From positions 124,001-188,000 of the forward strand of contig NZ_NBWU01000004.1 of NCBI RefSeq assembly GCF_002514735.1: 64,000 bases of DNA, given 5' to 3'. Below the pieces are notes generated by a model that ran no database searches, was not told where the DNA came from, and worked only from the letters and a program-made list of their open reading frames with translations. Positions 1 to 8,231 of this stretch are shown here, one piece after another. This DNA comes from Sediminicola luteus (lineage in GTDB: Bacteria; Bacteroidota; Bacteroidia; Flavobacteriales; Flavobacteriaceae). Position 1 is the stretch's first letter. Each line of letters begins with the position of its first letter. The position numbers were made by a program, and so were the translations under genes.

Positions 1-168
1 AAAAATAGTTCGGATAGCAAATGGAAAAAATATAAGGCCCTGAAAGAAATCAGAAAAAACAAAGATGCCGAAATGAAGGCTTTGCTCAGCAAAGATCAAT
101 TTAAGGTGTACGAAAAAATGCAGGCTGAGGCCAAAAAGAAATTCAAGGAGCAGCGAAACAAGAATTGA
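1..168 (+). CDS. C-terminal end of a small charged helical protein (partial)
   Basis: The reading frame is open from the first base and ends with TGA at 166-168, so only the last 55 residues are present. The sequence is very rich in Lys and Glu, looks fully helical, and contains LLSKDQFKVYEKMQAEAKKK. This resembles the tail of the small periplasmic Spy-like or DUF4890-like proteins common in flavobacteria, in which a helix with a D/E-QF-xxYE pattern recurs. The protein encoded at 6347-6760 has a similar tail (LSSAQYAKHLEW). A strong terminator follows 20 bases later, so this is the last gene of its transcript. The family is an inference from a short tail. Confidence 0.6.
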   Translation, partial: KNSSDSKWKKYKALKEIRKNKDAEMKALLSKDQFKVYEKMQAEAKKKFKEQRNKN

Positions 169-188
169 TCGTTGCCTAAATGAGCACG

Positions 189-220
189 AAAAAGGGAAGG
201 AGCGATCTTTCCCTTTTTTT
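189..220 (+). terminator. Rho-independent terminator
   Basis: AAAAAGGGAA at 189-198 pairs with TTCCCTTTTT at about 209-218, and the T-run continues to 220. It ends the transcript of the partial gene at the window start and separates it from the histidine kinase gene at 237. Confidence 0.75.
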
Positions 221-236
221 ATAATGGCACCATTCG

Positions 237-1283
237 ATGCAGTTCAAAAGAAAACGTAACTTATACCCAATGTCAAAACCCATTTTTTATAAAGCGATCC
301 GTATAGCCCTATTCACCTCCATATTGGTGAACCTACCCCGGATCTTGGGGGTTTTAGCCCAGACCAAAGAAACATTGATTCCGGTTTCGGCACCCGATAC
401 CGCATTAAGGTTGGTGTTCGTGTTTCTTTTTAGTTTGGTCGTTCTTGGGGTACATCTAAGACCCATGCTTCAACTGAATAAGCCCTCCATACAATTTAAA
501 AACGTGGCGGTAACGATCTTGGTCATGATATTTTTCGTAATCGGGTTCCGAATAACCGAAAAGTGGGTCAATGACGGAACCATGACCCTCTTTCCCCGAT
601 TTACCAACTATGTCTATTTATTACTTTTGGTCTGTCTCACCATTATGGCCCGGGCCATGGTCTTGGAAGAAAGACGAAAGATCACCGCCTTTGAAACCGA
701 ACGTTTAAAGCGAAAAGCCATATTGGCCGAATTGGAAAGTCTAAAAAACCAAACCAACCCCCATTTTTTATTCAATGCCCTGAACTCCTTGACCCATTTG
801 GTAAAGCAAGACCAAAACACGGCGATCATGTTCATTGAACAACTATCGCAGACCTACCGCTATATCTTAAAAGCAAAGGACCAACATGTGGTTACCCTTT
901 CGGAAGAACTTGAATTTTTACGACACTACCTTTTCTTGATACAACAGCGTTTTGGCGACAAGCTACAGCTAAGCTTGGATCTTCCAACTAGCGTACATCA
1001 GCACCAATTACCCGTATTGGCACTACAGCCCTTGGTAGAGAACGCCATAAAACACAATGAGGTCTCGAAGGCTTTTCCGCTTCGGATAAAAATCGAAATG
1101 CATAAGGACACCCTTTGGGTCAGTAATCCCATTAAACCCAAAATAGGGTCATCGGAAAGTTTTGGTATCGGTCTGGACAATTTAAACGAGCGATTCCATT
1201 TACTCTTGGGCGAAAATATTGAAATCGTAAATGAAGACGGACATTTTAAGGTAGGTCTACCCCTAAAACCCACAATAATATGA
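237..1283 (+). CDS. LytS/YehU-type sensor histidine kinase
   Basis: Membrane sensor kinase of the family that phosphorylates LytTR response regulators. Hydrophobic segments near residues 20-40, 58-75, 88-106 and 125-142 give about four membrane passes with no large periplasmic domain. A short coiled linker follows, then the His_kinase domain with the phospho-acceptor in NPHFLFN (His176). The N-box is LVENAIKHN (Asn269) and the G-box is GIGLDNLNERF near the C-terminus. The stop overlaps the start of the downstream regulator by four bases (ATGA), so the two are translationally coupled partners. ATG at 237 gives this length. The in-frame ATG at 270 is an equally possible start, and neither has a clear ribosome binding site. 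Confidence 0.9.
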   Translation: MQFKRKRNLYPMSKPIFYKAIRIALFTSILVNLPRILGVLAQTKETLIPVSAPDTALRLVFVFLFSLVVLGVHLRPMLQLNKPSIQFKNVAVTILVMIFFVIGFRITEKWVNDGTMTLFPRFTNYVYLLLLVCLTIMARAMVLEERRKITAFETERLKRKAILAELESLKNQTNPHFLFNALNSLTHLVKQDQNTAIMFIEQLSQTYRYILKAKDQHVVTLSEELEFLRHYLFLIQQRFGDKLQLSLDLPTSVHQHQLPVLALQPLVENAIKHNEVSKAFPLRIKIEMHKDTLWVSNPIKPKIGSSESFGIGLDNLNERFHLLLGENIEIVNEDGHFKVGLPLKPTII

Positions 1284-2035
1284 AAGTAGCCATAGTAGAA
1301 GACGAAGCCCTGGCGGCGCAAAGGTTACAAGCCTTACTTCTTGAAGCAGACCCTAATATTGAGGTTAGTACCACCCTCGATACCGTTCGTGCGGCGGTTT
1401 CCTATTTTTCTACCAAGCCCGATCTAGATTTGATCTTTATGGATATCCAACTGGCCGATGGGTTGGCCTTTTCCATCTTTGACCAAGTCCAAATCGATAT
1501 CCCTATTGTTTTCTTGACCGCATATGACCAATATGCCCTGAAGGCCTTTGAAGTGAATAGCATCCATTATCTTCTTAAACCCATTACCATGGAAGCTTTG
1601 GAAAGGGCCTTACAAAAACGGGAAGACCATCATCAATCTAGAAATACTCCCTTGTTAAGGCAGTTGGCCGAACAGCTACAGAACCCACGAAAATTCAAGG
1701 AAACCTTTTTAGTCAATCATCGCGACCGGCTGCTCCCCATTTCCATTGATAAAATCGCCTATTTCCTCATTAAGGAACAGGTTGTGTTCTTATTTGAAAA
1801 ATCAGGAAAAAACTACAAAACAGACCAAAAACTCGAAGAACTGGAACAGGAATTGGATCCACGTTGGTTTTTTAGGGCGAACAGACAGTGTATCGTACAC
1901 AAAGATGCCATCCATAGCCTTCAACATTACTTTAACGGGAAGCTCATTCTCAATACGGATCCCCCTTGTCCGCAACGTTTGGTCATAAGTAAAAGCAAGG
2001 CCCCTTTAATAAAAAGTTGGCTCACCCAAAGTTGA
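1280..2035 (+). CDS. LytTR-family response regulator
   Basis: DNA-binding partner of the kinase at 237-1283. The N-terminal receiver domain (about 1-120) has the acidic pair near residues 8-9, the phospho-acceptor Asp55 in FMDIQLADG, Thr in VFLTAYD and Lys in LLKPIT. The LytTR domain occupies about 135-251, with the typical FLVNHRDRLLPISIDKIAYF start and the FFRANRQCIVH signature. The start codon overlaps the kinase stop. The target is unknown. The nearest candidates are the hydroxylase at 2127 and the TonB receptor operon at 3081, which lie downstream on the same strand. Confidence 0.92.
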   Translation: MKVAIVEDEALAAQRLQALLLEADPNIEVSTTLDTVRAAVSYFSTKPDLDLIFMDIQLADGLAFSIFDQVQIDIPIVFLTAYDQYALKAFEVNSIHYLLKPITMEALERALQKREDHHQSRNTPLLRQLAEQLQNPRKFKETFLVNHRDRLLPISIDKIAYFLIKEQVVFLFEKSGKNYKTDQKLEELEQELDPRWFFRANRQCIVHKDAIHSLQHYFNGKLILNTDPPCPQRLVISKSKAPLIKSWLTQS

Positions 2036-2126
2036 AAACCGACGCTTCACCACCCTTTTCGGTCACTTGGCACAACTAGGCCCAAAACTTACCGACTGCC
2101 CATAGTAGTTTTACCGAAAAACAACT

Positions 2127-2921
2127 ATGGAAACCAGCATTGCCAGCATTTTATTCTATGTATTCGTGGGCTTGATCGCCTTGGAGGTATTGTGGGCCTT
2201 CCTCTCGAAAAAAAACAGCTATAACCTAAAAGACTCTTTGACCAATCTGTTTATTATCGCCATAGGCAAATTGATCAAACCCTTATCGCTTTTATGGGCC
2301 CTTTGGTTATTTGAATGGGCAGAGATCTATCGTATTTATGAGCTACCGACCAATGAATTGGTATTGTGCCTCACCTTTCTAATGGTAGAGCTGGTTTATT
2401 ATTGGTACCATCGGTTAAGCCACGAAATACCTTTTCTCTGGTCTATCCACCATACCCATCATTCCAGCATGTGGTTCAACCTTACGGCAGCGGGAAGACT
2501 AAACTGGTTCGGCAAGTTCATCTCTATGTTGTTTTATGTACCCTTGGTATTATTGGGCTTCGACCCTGTTTTGATCTCGTTGAGCTTGGCCATTAGCCTA
2601 TTTTATCAATTTCTTTTACATACCGAGGCCATAGGTAAACTGGGCGTCTTGGAGGGTATCTTCCTGAACACCCCTTCGGCCCATAGGGTACACCACGGAT
2701 CCAACCCCGATTATCTCGATAAAAACTATGGCGGAATGTTGATTCTATGGGATCGGATTTTCGACACCTACGTTCCCGAAACGGAAAAAGTGAATTATGG
2801 TGTCACTACCGGTTTTATAGGCCATAACCCCTTAATCATAGTATTCAAACCCATGGTCGATTACCTAAAAAGGACTTGGCAAGTTTTCGAGACCGACACT
2901 ATAACCAAAACCAAAAAGTAA
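2127..2921 (+). CDS. Fatty acid hydroxylase / sterol desaturase family membrane enzyme
   Basis: Integral membrane di-iron oxygenase of the FA_hydroxylase superfamily. It keeps the eight-histidine ligand set: HRLSH at about 95-99, HHTHH at 108-112, a single His at 165, and HRVHH at 186-190. Hydrophobic helices at about 8-28, 38-62, 78-94 and 128-165 place the histidine clusters on the cytoplasmic side. At 264 residues it has the normal length for bacterial members. Substrates of uncharacterised bacterial relatives include fatty acyl chains, carotenoids and sterol-like lipids, so the substrate here cannot be assigned. It starts 91 bases after the response regulator and may be under its control. 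Confidence 0.88.
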   Translation: METSIASILFYVFVGLIALEVLWAFLSKKNSYNLKDSLTNLFIIAIGKLIKPLSLLWALWLFEWAEIYRIYELPTNELVLCLTFLMVELVYYWYHRLSHEIPFLWSIHHTHHSSMWFNLTAAGRLNWFGKFISMLFYVPLVLLGFDPVLISLSLAISLFYQFLLHTEAIGKLGVLEGIFLNTPSAHRVHHGSNPDYLDKNYGGMLILWDRIFDTYVPETEKVNYGVTTGFIGHNPLIIVFKPMVDYLKRTWQVFETDTITKTKK

Positions 2922-3039
2922 CCCCCGGGCACTTCAGATAGGTATTCGCTTAAGCCAATATACTTGTTAGCATAGGAAAGGTATACTTCGTAAAAGTAAA
3001 TGCAACGCCCCAACCTATTTACCTACTGGATCTGCCCAA

Positions 3040-3065
3040 ATAGGCCCTCGAACCCGGGGGCCTAT
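3040..3065 (+). promoter_or_regulatory. Hairpin just upstream of the TonB receptor start
   Basis: ATAGGCCC at 3040-3047 is the exact reverse complement of GGGCCTAT at 3058-3065, with a 10-base loop. No T-run follows, so it does not look like a simple terminator. It ends 15 bases before the ATG at 3081, where it could affect ribosome access or mRNA stability. The 2922-3039 part of the gap shows nothing else clear. Confidence 0.45.
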
Positions 3066-3080
3066 ATAATCCCTTGATCA

Positions 3081-5459
3081 ATGAAGTACAAACTATTGTT
3101 TTGGGTGTTGACCACGCCTTTGTTTTTATGGTCCCAAAATCAAATCAGTGGTATCGTCAAAGACGATGCCAACGGGGAAACCATACCTTTTGCTACCGTT
3201 ATGGTAAAAGATACCGATACGGGAACCATGGGTAACTCCGACGGATACTTTAGTCTTTTCAATGTCCCCGAAGGTAGTACCCAGCTCCAAATAAGCCATG
3301 TAGGCTATAAGACACTTTATTATACCCTAGACGAAGCGACTGCGATGCCCATTGAGGTCCGTTTGACCGCCTTGGCCACGGAACTGGGTGAAGTGGTGCT
3401 TACCCACCATCAGAACAAAATACTAAATGTAGAGCAGGGGGTTAGCAAGGTAGTTATGGCCACCAACCAGCTCAAACTTTTGCCCAATGTGGGCGAGGTT
3501 GATGTATTTCGATCATTACAGCTACTCCCGGGGGTCAGTGCCACCAACGAAAATAGCTCGGGCCTTTTCGTTAGAGGGGGGACCCCAGACCAAAACCTGG
3601 TCCTTCTAGATGGTATGACCGTGTACAAAGTAGACCATTTCTTCGGGTTCTTTTCCGCCTTCAACACCAATGCCATCAAAGAAATACAATTATACAAAGG
3701 GGCATTTCCCGCCAAATATGGAGGTCGTACCTCTAGTGTCGTCGATCTTATGGGCAAGACCGGAAGCTTTGAAAAAATCGGCGGTCAATTCGGCATCAAT
3801 CTATTAAGTGCCAATGGATTTCTCGAAATTCCCTTACACGACAAATGGTCGATCTCCATGGCCGGTAGGCGGTCGTATACCGACATCATGGAAAGCCCTT
3901 TGTTCAATTCCATTTCCGACAACCTTTTGGACAGTGACGCCCCCGCCACCTTGACCAATGCCGAAATACAACAAGTAGAACCTGATTTTTATTTCTATGA
4001 TTGGAATACCAAACTATCGTACCGACCGAGTTCCAAAGATTTGATCAGTTTAAGCACCTATAGCGGAAAGGATTATTTGGATGAATCAAGAATCCTGAAC
4101 CGGATCATTACCCCTCCCCAAACGGCTGCGATTACCATAGCAGGGGCCATCGATGAATTTACCAATTGGGGCAATAACGGGGCGTCATTGAAATGGTCAC
4201 GTCAATGGGATTCAAAATGGTATACATCTCTATTGATGGCCGGTTCGGAATACTTTAGCAATTATGATCGTCAAATCGGTTTTTTGGTAACCCGCGATGG
4301 GGAGCCCGAGCCCATACAAGATTTCAATACCCAGATTATTGAAGACAACAAAGTCGAAGAACTAAAGGCTTCCATAGACACCGAATATGCATACAACGGC
4401 AAACATAAAATCGGTTTTGGGGCCTCATACACCCAAAACCATATCGATTATAGTAATGTTAGGGACGAAGACACCATTATTTTAGAGCGCTCGCAGCAGG
4501 CCCATTATCTAGCGGCCTACCTCTCCGATACTTGGGTACCGACCGAAAAACTGAATATTGAGATGGGACTTAGGGCCAGTTACTACAACCTGACCAACGA
4601 CTTTTTACTGGCCCCACGTTTTTCGATGCGTTATCAACTAAGCCCTAAAACCCAATTAAAGGCAGCCTATGGTAAGCATTATCAATTCACCAACAGGATC
4701 ATAAACGACAATATTACCGAAGGCTCCCGGGATTTCTGGATGTTGGCCGAAACCGACATTATCCCCATCAGTGAGGCCGATCTTTATGTTCTTGGGATTT
4801 CCTATGAGACCCAGGGCTGGCTGTTCGACATCGAAGGCTATTACAAATACCTATCGGGTCTTTCGGAATTCTCACAGCAGTTCCGAAGGACCAATGGCAA
4901 TGGCGAGGCCCAACTTTTCTTCTTTGGGACCGGTATAACCAAAGGGCTCGAATTTCTGATCCAGAAAAAAAGCGGTGCCTATACCGGATGGATCTCTTAT
5001 ACCTTGGCCCAGGTGCGCAATACCTTTCCCGAACTAAATTACGGCGCTTCTTTTCCGGCCTTGCACGACCAGCTCCACGAACTGAAATGGGTTCAGAATT
5101 ACGAACTGGGTCGGTGGAATTTTTCGTCGACTTTTACCTATGGTTCCGGTAAACCCTACTCAGAGCCCCAAGGGCAATACAGTATTGACCTGCTAAATGG
5201 CGACGGTCTCGGGTTCGTTGATGTTGGTTCTAAAAACGGATCGCGTTTGCCTGCATACCATAGGTTAGATGTGGCCGCCATGTATCGTTTTCCCCTGGGT
5301 AAACGTATTCAATCGGAAGTTGCCCTATCCGTTTTCAACCTTTATAACCGCAAAAACGTTTGGTATTACGAGTACGATTTTAACCAAAGTCCGGTATTGG
5401 TAACCCAAATCAATTATCTGGGTACCACCCCGAACCTATCCTTCAATCTAAAATTTTGA
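3081..5459 (+). CDS. TonB-dependent outer membrane receptor with carboxypeptidase-like N-domain
   Basis: Outer membrane beta-barrel transporter energised by TonB. A signal peptide (about 1-18, ending LFLWSQ) is followed by a CarboxypepD_reg-like domain (about 22-107, with the GxVKD...PFATVMVK pattern), a plug domain (about 118-225, including LFVRGGTPDQNLVLLDGM), and a barrel to the C-terminus, which ends in Phe (LSFNLKF). At 792 residues it is smaller than SusC proteins, and no SusD follows. It overlaps or abuts a DUF4249 lipoprotein gene, a pairing common in Bacteroidota whose substrates are mostly unknown. Substrate: not assignable. Confidence 0.93.
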   Translation: MKYKLLFWVLTTPLFLWSQNQISGIVKDDANGETIPFATVMVKDTDTGTMGNSDGYFSLFNVPEGSTQLQISHVGYKTLYYTLDEATAMPIEVRLTALATELGEVVLTHHQNKILNVEQGVSKVVMATNQLKLLPNVGEVDVFRSLQLLPGVSATNENSSGLFVRGGTPDQNLVLLDGMTVYKVDHFFGFFSAFNTNAIKEIQLYKGAFPAKYGGRTSSVVDLMGKTGSFEKIGGQFGINLLSANGFLEIPLHDKWSISMAGRRSYTDIMESPLFNSISDNLLDSDAPATLTNAEIQQVEPDFYFYDWNTKLSYRPSSKDLISLSTYSGKDYLDESRILNRIITPPQTAAITIAGAIDEFTNWGNNGASLKWSRQWDSKWYTSLLMAGSEYFSNYDRQIGFLVTRDGEPEPIQDFNTQIIEDNKVEELKASIDTEYAYNGKHKIGFGASYTQNHIDYSNVRDEDTIILERSQQAHYLAAYLSDTWVPTEKLNIEMGLRASYYNLTNDFLLAPRFSMRYQLSPKTQLKAAYGKHYQFTNRIINDNITEGSRDFWMLAETDIIPISEADLYVLGISYETQGWLFDIEGYYKYLSGLSEFSQQFRRTNGNGEAQLFFFGTGITKGLEFLIQKKSGAYTGWISYTLAQVRNTFPELNYGASFPALHDQLHELKWVQNYELGRWNFSSTFTYGSGKPYSEPQGQYSIDLLNGDGLGFVDVGSKNGSRLPAYHRLDVAAMYRFPLGKRIQSEVALSVFNLYNRKNVWYYEYDFNQSPVLVTQINYLGTTPNLSFNLKF

Positions 5460-5461
5460 CC

Positions 5462-6298
5462 ATGAAAAGATTCATATTCCTACTCTATTGCTTGCCTTTT
5501 TTTGGCTGTACGGAAGATAACTCCCTAAACGATATCGACAATTTTATCGTAGAAGGCTACCTCACCAATTTAGAGGGAATAAAACAGCTTCGGGTTAAGG
5601 AGGTTTTCGATTTGAATGCCACATCGGACCCCATGCAAGACATAACGGATGCCCAGATCGAACTGGTTAAGGCCGGTGAGGTCTTTACGTTGTATTATGA
5701 CGAAAACCTAGCAGGCTACACCAACCCGAATGTGTATGTGGACAGTGGCGATATTTTTGGGATTTCGGTCGAAAGAAATGGGCGTACGGCATCTGCAACT
5801 ACCCAGGTTCCCATGCCCACCAAAGACTTGGGCATTACCCCTGAGACCATCGAAATTCCTGAAATAAAATTGGAAATAGGGATTCAGGAAACCTTACAAC
5901 AATTAATGCAGAACGCCAGGTTTACCGTAAACTGGAGCAATCCGGATCAATTGCCCCATATACTGATTTTTGAACTGATACAAGGTGAAGGCCCCATCTT
6001 TCCCGAAAATTTTCCCTTACCGGAAAATATCGAATCGCTTTTAAGAGGTTTTTCATTGGTATCCAACCCTATTATAACCGATACGTACACGGTTCCTGCA
6101 CTAAGTTTTCCAGAATATGGTGAATACCGCGTATATGTGTACCGGGTAAACCAAGAATACGTAGATCTTTTCGACACCCAAAAGCAAGATTCGCGTGAAT
6201 TGATCGTAGCCCCAAGCAATGTAGTGAATGGTTTAGGCATTTTTACGGCCATGTCGGGTGAGGTAGTAACCTTTCGTCTCTCTAAACCCCTCCCATAA
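5462..6298 (+). CDS. DUF4249 family lipoprotein
   Basis: Likely surface or periplasmic lipoprotein partner of the receptor encoded just upstream. The signal peptide is MKRFIFLLYCLPFFGC, with the lipobox Cys at residue 16. It is followed by the typical DUF4249 opening (DNFIVEGYLTNLEG) and beta-rich sequence. An in-frame TTG at 5456 overlaps the receptor stop, but the ATG at 5462 puts the signal peptide at the very N-terminus and is preferred. DUF4249 genes are recurrently found next to TonB-dependent receptors, in a position like that of SusD, but their biochemical role is unknown. A bidirectional terminator follows. Confidence 0.88.
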   Translation: MKRFIFLLYCLPFFGCTEDNSLNDIDNFIVEGYLTNLEGIKQLRVKEVFDLNATSDPMQDITDAQIELVKAGEVFTLYYDENLAGYTNPNVYVDSGDIFGISVERNGRTASATTQVPMPTKDLGITPETIEIPEIKLEIGIQETLQQLMQNARFTVNWSNPDQLPHILIFELIQGEGPIFPENFPLPENIESLLRGFSLVSNPIITDTYTVPALSFPEYGEYRVYVYRVNQEYVDLFDTQKQDSRELIVAPSNVVNGLGIFTAMSGEVVTFRLSKPLP

Positions 6299-6300
6299 AG

Positions 6301-6323
6301 AAAGCCCCAATTACGGGGCTTTT
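6301..6323. terminator. Bidirectional rho-independent terminator
   Basis: AAAGCCCC at 6301-6308 pairs with GGGGCTTT at 6315-6322, followed by T on the plus strand and preceded by an A-rich stretch that reads as T-rich on the minus strand. It lies between the convergent DUF4249 gene and the gene at 6347-6760 and can serve both. Confidence 0.8.
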
Positions 6324-6346
6324 AAGATAAATTCTTGCGTTCGAAT

Positions 6347-6760
6347 CTACATACGGTTAAGGTGCTCCAACACACTTTTGTTCAAGATTTCACTCCATTC
6401 CAAATGTTTGGCATATTGAGCACTACTCAAGATTTTCTTAACTTCTTTGTTTTGCTTCTTTTGCAATTTCAGGTATTCGCTATACACCTTGTCCTTACTT
6501 AAACCTTTATCCTTATCGTTCAGGCGTTTCATCTTAACCACATAATACAGCACCACTGAGTAATACTCATCCCGTATCTCTTGTTCCGGAATGGCACTTT
6601 TGGTTTCATTGTAAAACCAAATCTGAAGGTTATCGCGTTCTTCATCGGTAAAAATCTCAACCTTGTTATCTTCCTTGTCCGATTGGGCCGTCTGCGCCTG
6701 AACACTTTCCGTACCCAAAACAAATAATATTAGGGCCGGGAATAAAACTAAAAACTTCAT
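6347..6760 (-). CDS. Small secreted helical protein of unknown function
   Basis: Starting at the ATG at 6760, the product is 137 residues with a signal peptide (MKFLVLFPALILFVLG...VQAQ). The mature part is helical and highly charged, containing TDEERDNLQIWFYNETKS and ILSSAQYAKHLEW. The frame stays open upstream to 6892 with ATGs at 6769 and 6772, but those starts would bury the signal peptide. The tail resembles the partial protein at the window start, suggesting the same Spy-like/DUF4890-like periplasmic type. This is an inference from composition and pattern. No enzymatic motif is visible. Confidence 0.7.
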   Translation of the reverse strand: MKFLVLFPALILFVLGTESVQAQTAQSDKEDNKVEIFTDEERDNLQIWFYNETKSAIPEQEIRDEYYSVVLYYVVKMKRLNDKDKGLSKDKVYSEYLKLQKKQNKEVKKILSSAQYAKHLEWSEILNKSVLEHLNRM

Positions 6761-6920
6761 AAAGTTCATCATCTGAATTAGGATAGTAAAACGCAAGAAA
6801 ACAGGCTTTAGTCTGCCCAATCTTTTACTTTTTTCCATATTCTGTAACCTCTCGTTGGTAAAACCGTCAAACCCTAATTGATCAAAGGCCAAATCTTGGC
6901 CAGATTAGAATCGACCAAAA

Positions 6921-7415
6921 ATGAAAAGCATGAAACCAGTATTACGAATTTTAAGCGTATTTGTATTAAGCGGAATGGCCTACGCCCAGGAACCCAGTTT
7001 GGAAAACACCATTCAAAAATTGGATAGTTTGCTATTTGAGGCCGGTTTTAACCAATGCCATATACAAACCATGGCCCAATTAATTGCAGAAGACTTGGAG
7101 TTTTACCACGACGAAGGCGGTGTTTCCCATGGGAAGGACGTCTTTTTAAAGATCACGGAACAGAATATCTGTGGTAATCCGGATAAAAAGCCATTACGGG
7201 AATTGGATAAGGCCAGTCATAAAATATACCCTTTATACGATCAAGGTAAACTCTATGGGGCCGTACAATACGGTATACACCGATTTTATATCAAAGAGCC
7301 CCAAAAGGACAAATACTTGACCAGTACGGCTCAATTTACACACCTCTGGTTAAAAAGAGGAAACCAATGGGTGTTAAAACGGGTACTGAGTTACGACCAC
7401 AAAGCACCACAGTAA
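6921..7415 (+). CDS. Secreted NTF2-like (DUF4440/SnoaL-type) protein
   Basis: The 164-residue product has a signal peptide (about 1-22, ending MAYAQ) and a single NTF2-like domain. Features typical of DUF4440 proteins are the early DLEFYHDEGGVSHGKDVF pattern and the late FTHLWLKRGNQWVLKRVLSYDH strand pair. Members of this fold bind small ligands or act as enzymes, but no catalytic residues can be assigned here. It is divergent from the small secreted protein gene at 6760, with about 160 bases between the two start codons. A hairpin follows the stop. Confidence 0.78.
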   Translation: MKSMKPVLRILSVFVLSGMAYAQEPSLENTIQKLDSLLFEAGFNQCHIQTMAQLIAEDLEFYHDEGGVSHGKDVFLKITEQNICGNPDKKPLRELDKASHKIYPLYDQGKLYGAVQYGIHRFYIKEPQKDKYLTSTAQFTHLWLKRGNQWVLKRVLSYDHKAPQ

Positions 7416-7419
7416 ATCC

Positions 7420-7449
7420 GATTTTTCCCCTGCAACGTTGCGGGAAATC
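7420..7449 (+). terminator. Hairpin after the NTF2-like gene, probable terminator
   Basis: GATTT...CCC at about 7420-7429 pairs with GGGAAATC at 7442-7449, and between them GCAAC/GTTGC (7432-7441) closes the inner stem. Only a modest AT-rich stretch follows. It lies 5 bases after the stop at 7415. Confidence 0.5.
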
Positions 7450-7462
7450 TCAAATTTTACAA

Positions 7463-7516
7463 AGTAAAGTATATTTTACTATTTTATCTGTATATTTGAC
7501 ATATAATCAAATATAC
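7463..7516 (+). promoter_or_regulatory. Promoter with palindromic operator for the membrane protein/XRE operon
   Basis: GTATATTTGA at 7490-7499 and TCAAATATAC at 7507-7516 form a perfect 10+10 inverted repeat. Its left arm contains TATATTTG (7491-7498), which matches the Bacteroidota -7 box TAnnTTTG. A second GTATATTT copy lies at 7469-7476, exactly 21 bp (two helical turns) upstream, inside another small dyad (AGTAAA/TTTACT, 7463-7480). An operator lying over the -7 box fits autorepression by the XRE regulator encoded second in the operon (inference). Confidence 0.65.
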
Positions 7517-7521
7517 TTATT

Positions 7522-7968
7522 ATGACATCATCAAAATTTCACGAACAGGAAAGACGTCGTTTCGACCGAATGACACGTTGGCAATTGCCCTACAGTTACA
7601 AAAACATTGGGTTGGCCCTCACCGCCATGGCCATTTTGGCCCTTATAGGCACTAAAATCTTTTGGGACGAACGCCCCGAGGGTCTAAAACTCGCCCTCAA
7701 TATCGTATTGGTGTTGGGTATGCTCATCATTTCCTTGGCCAAGGAAAAAGTAGAGGACGAACTTATGCAAAGCCTCCGTACCCAAAGTTACCGTTGGGCC
7801 TTTGTTACCGGAGTGGTATACGCTTTGGTACAACCTTGGATCACCGTTGGTGTTAGCTCATTATTGGGCAGTAGTGAACATGCTACCGAAATGGGCGCTT
7901 TTCAGCTGCTGTTTTTTATGCTCTTCGTTCAACTCTTGTCGTTTTGGAACCTAAAACGAACGGCCTAA
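7522..7968 (+). CDS. Four-helix membrane protein of unknown function
   Basis: 148 residues with hydrophobic helices at about 28-48, 57-73, 92-112 and 125-143. A charged N-terminus (KFHEQERRRFDRMTRW) and a charged loop (AKEKVEDELMQSLRTQSYR) lie in the cytoplasm if the N-terminus is inside. The gene is followed 10 bases later by a 68-residue XRE regulator, a common two-gene arrangement in Bacteroidota and Firmicutes in which the regulator controls its membrane partner. The KVEDELMQSLRTQSYRWA segment is the recognisable motif of this membrane family (DUF2178-like pattern, tentative). Function unknown. Confidence 0.75.
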   Translation: MTSSKFHEQERRRFDRMTRWQLPYSYKNIGLALTAMAILALIGTKIFWDERPEGLKLALNIVLVLGMLIISLAKEKVEDELMQSLRTQSYRWAFVTGVVYALVQPWITVGVSSLLGSSEHATEMGAFQLLFFMLFVQLLSFWNLKRTA

Positions 7969-7978
7969 AACCTGTCCC

Positions 7979-8185
7979 ATGAAAAACCGTTTAAAAGTTG
8001 AACGGGCCATCTTGGACCTTACCCAAGAAGAATTGGCCCAAAAAATTGGGGTATCTCGCCAAACCATAAGTTCCATAGAGAAAAACCGTTATGTGCCCTC
8101 TACGGTGCTGGCCTTAAAACTATCACGATTGTTCGAAAAACCGGTCAACGATTTCTTTGAGTTGGAACCTAGTGACCTCGAATAG
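7979..8185 (+). CDS. XRE-family helix-turn-helix regulator (YozG-like)
   Basis: A 68-residue single-domain regulator. The HTH_3 fold covers almost the whole protein: LDLTQEELAQKIGVSRQTISSIEKNRYVPS holds the two DNA-reading helices, and the tail KPVNDFFELEP is typical of the YozG/YvaO-like small regulators. No sensory domain is present, so its signal must come from a partner, most likely the membrane protein encoded 10 bases upstream. The palindrome over the promoter at 7490-7516 is its most likely binding site. Confidence 0.9.
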   Translation: MKNRLKVERAILDLTQEELAQKIGVSRQTISSIEKNRYVPSTVLALKLSRLFEKPVNDFFELEPSDLE

Positions 8186-8207
8186 GGGAATAGGCCGTGA
8201 ATAACAC

Positions 8208-8215
8208 TATCTTTG
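8208..8215 (+). promoter_or_regulatory. -7 promoter element of the DEAD-box helicase gene
   Basis: TATCTTTG matches the Bacteroidota TAnnTTTG box, 16 bases before the ATG at 8232. This predicts a leader of about a dozen bases. No convincing -33 TTG element is visible. Confidence 0.5.
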
Positions 8216-8231
8216 CGGCATAAAGCTTACT

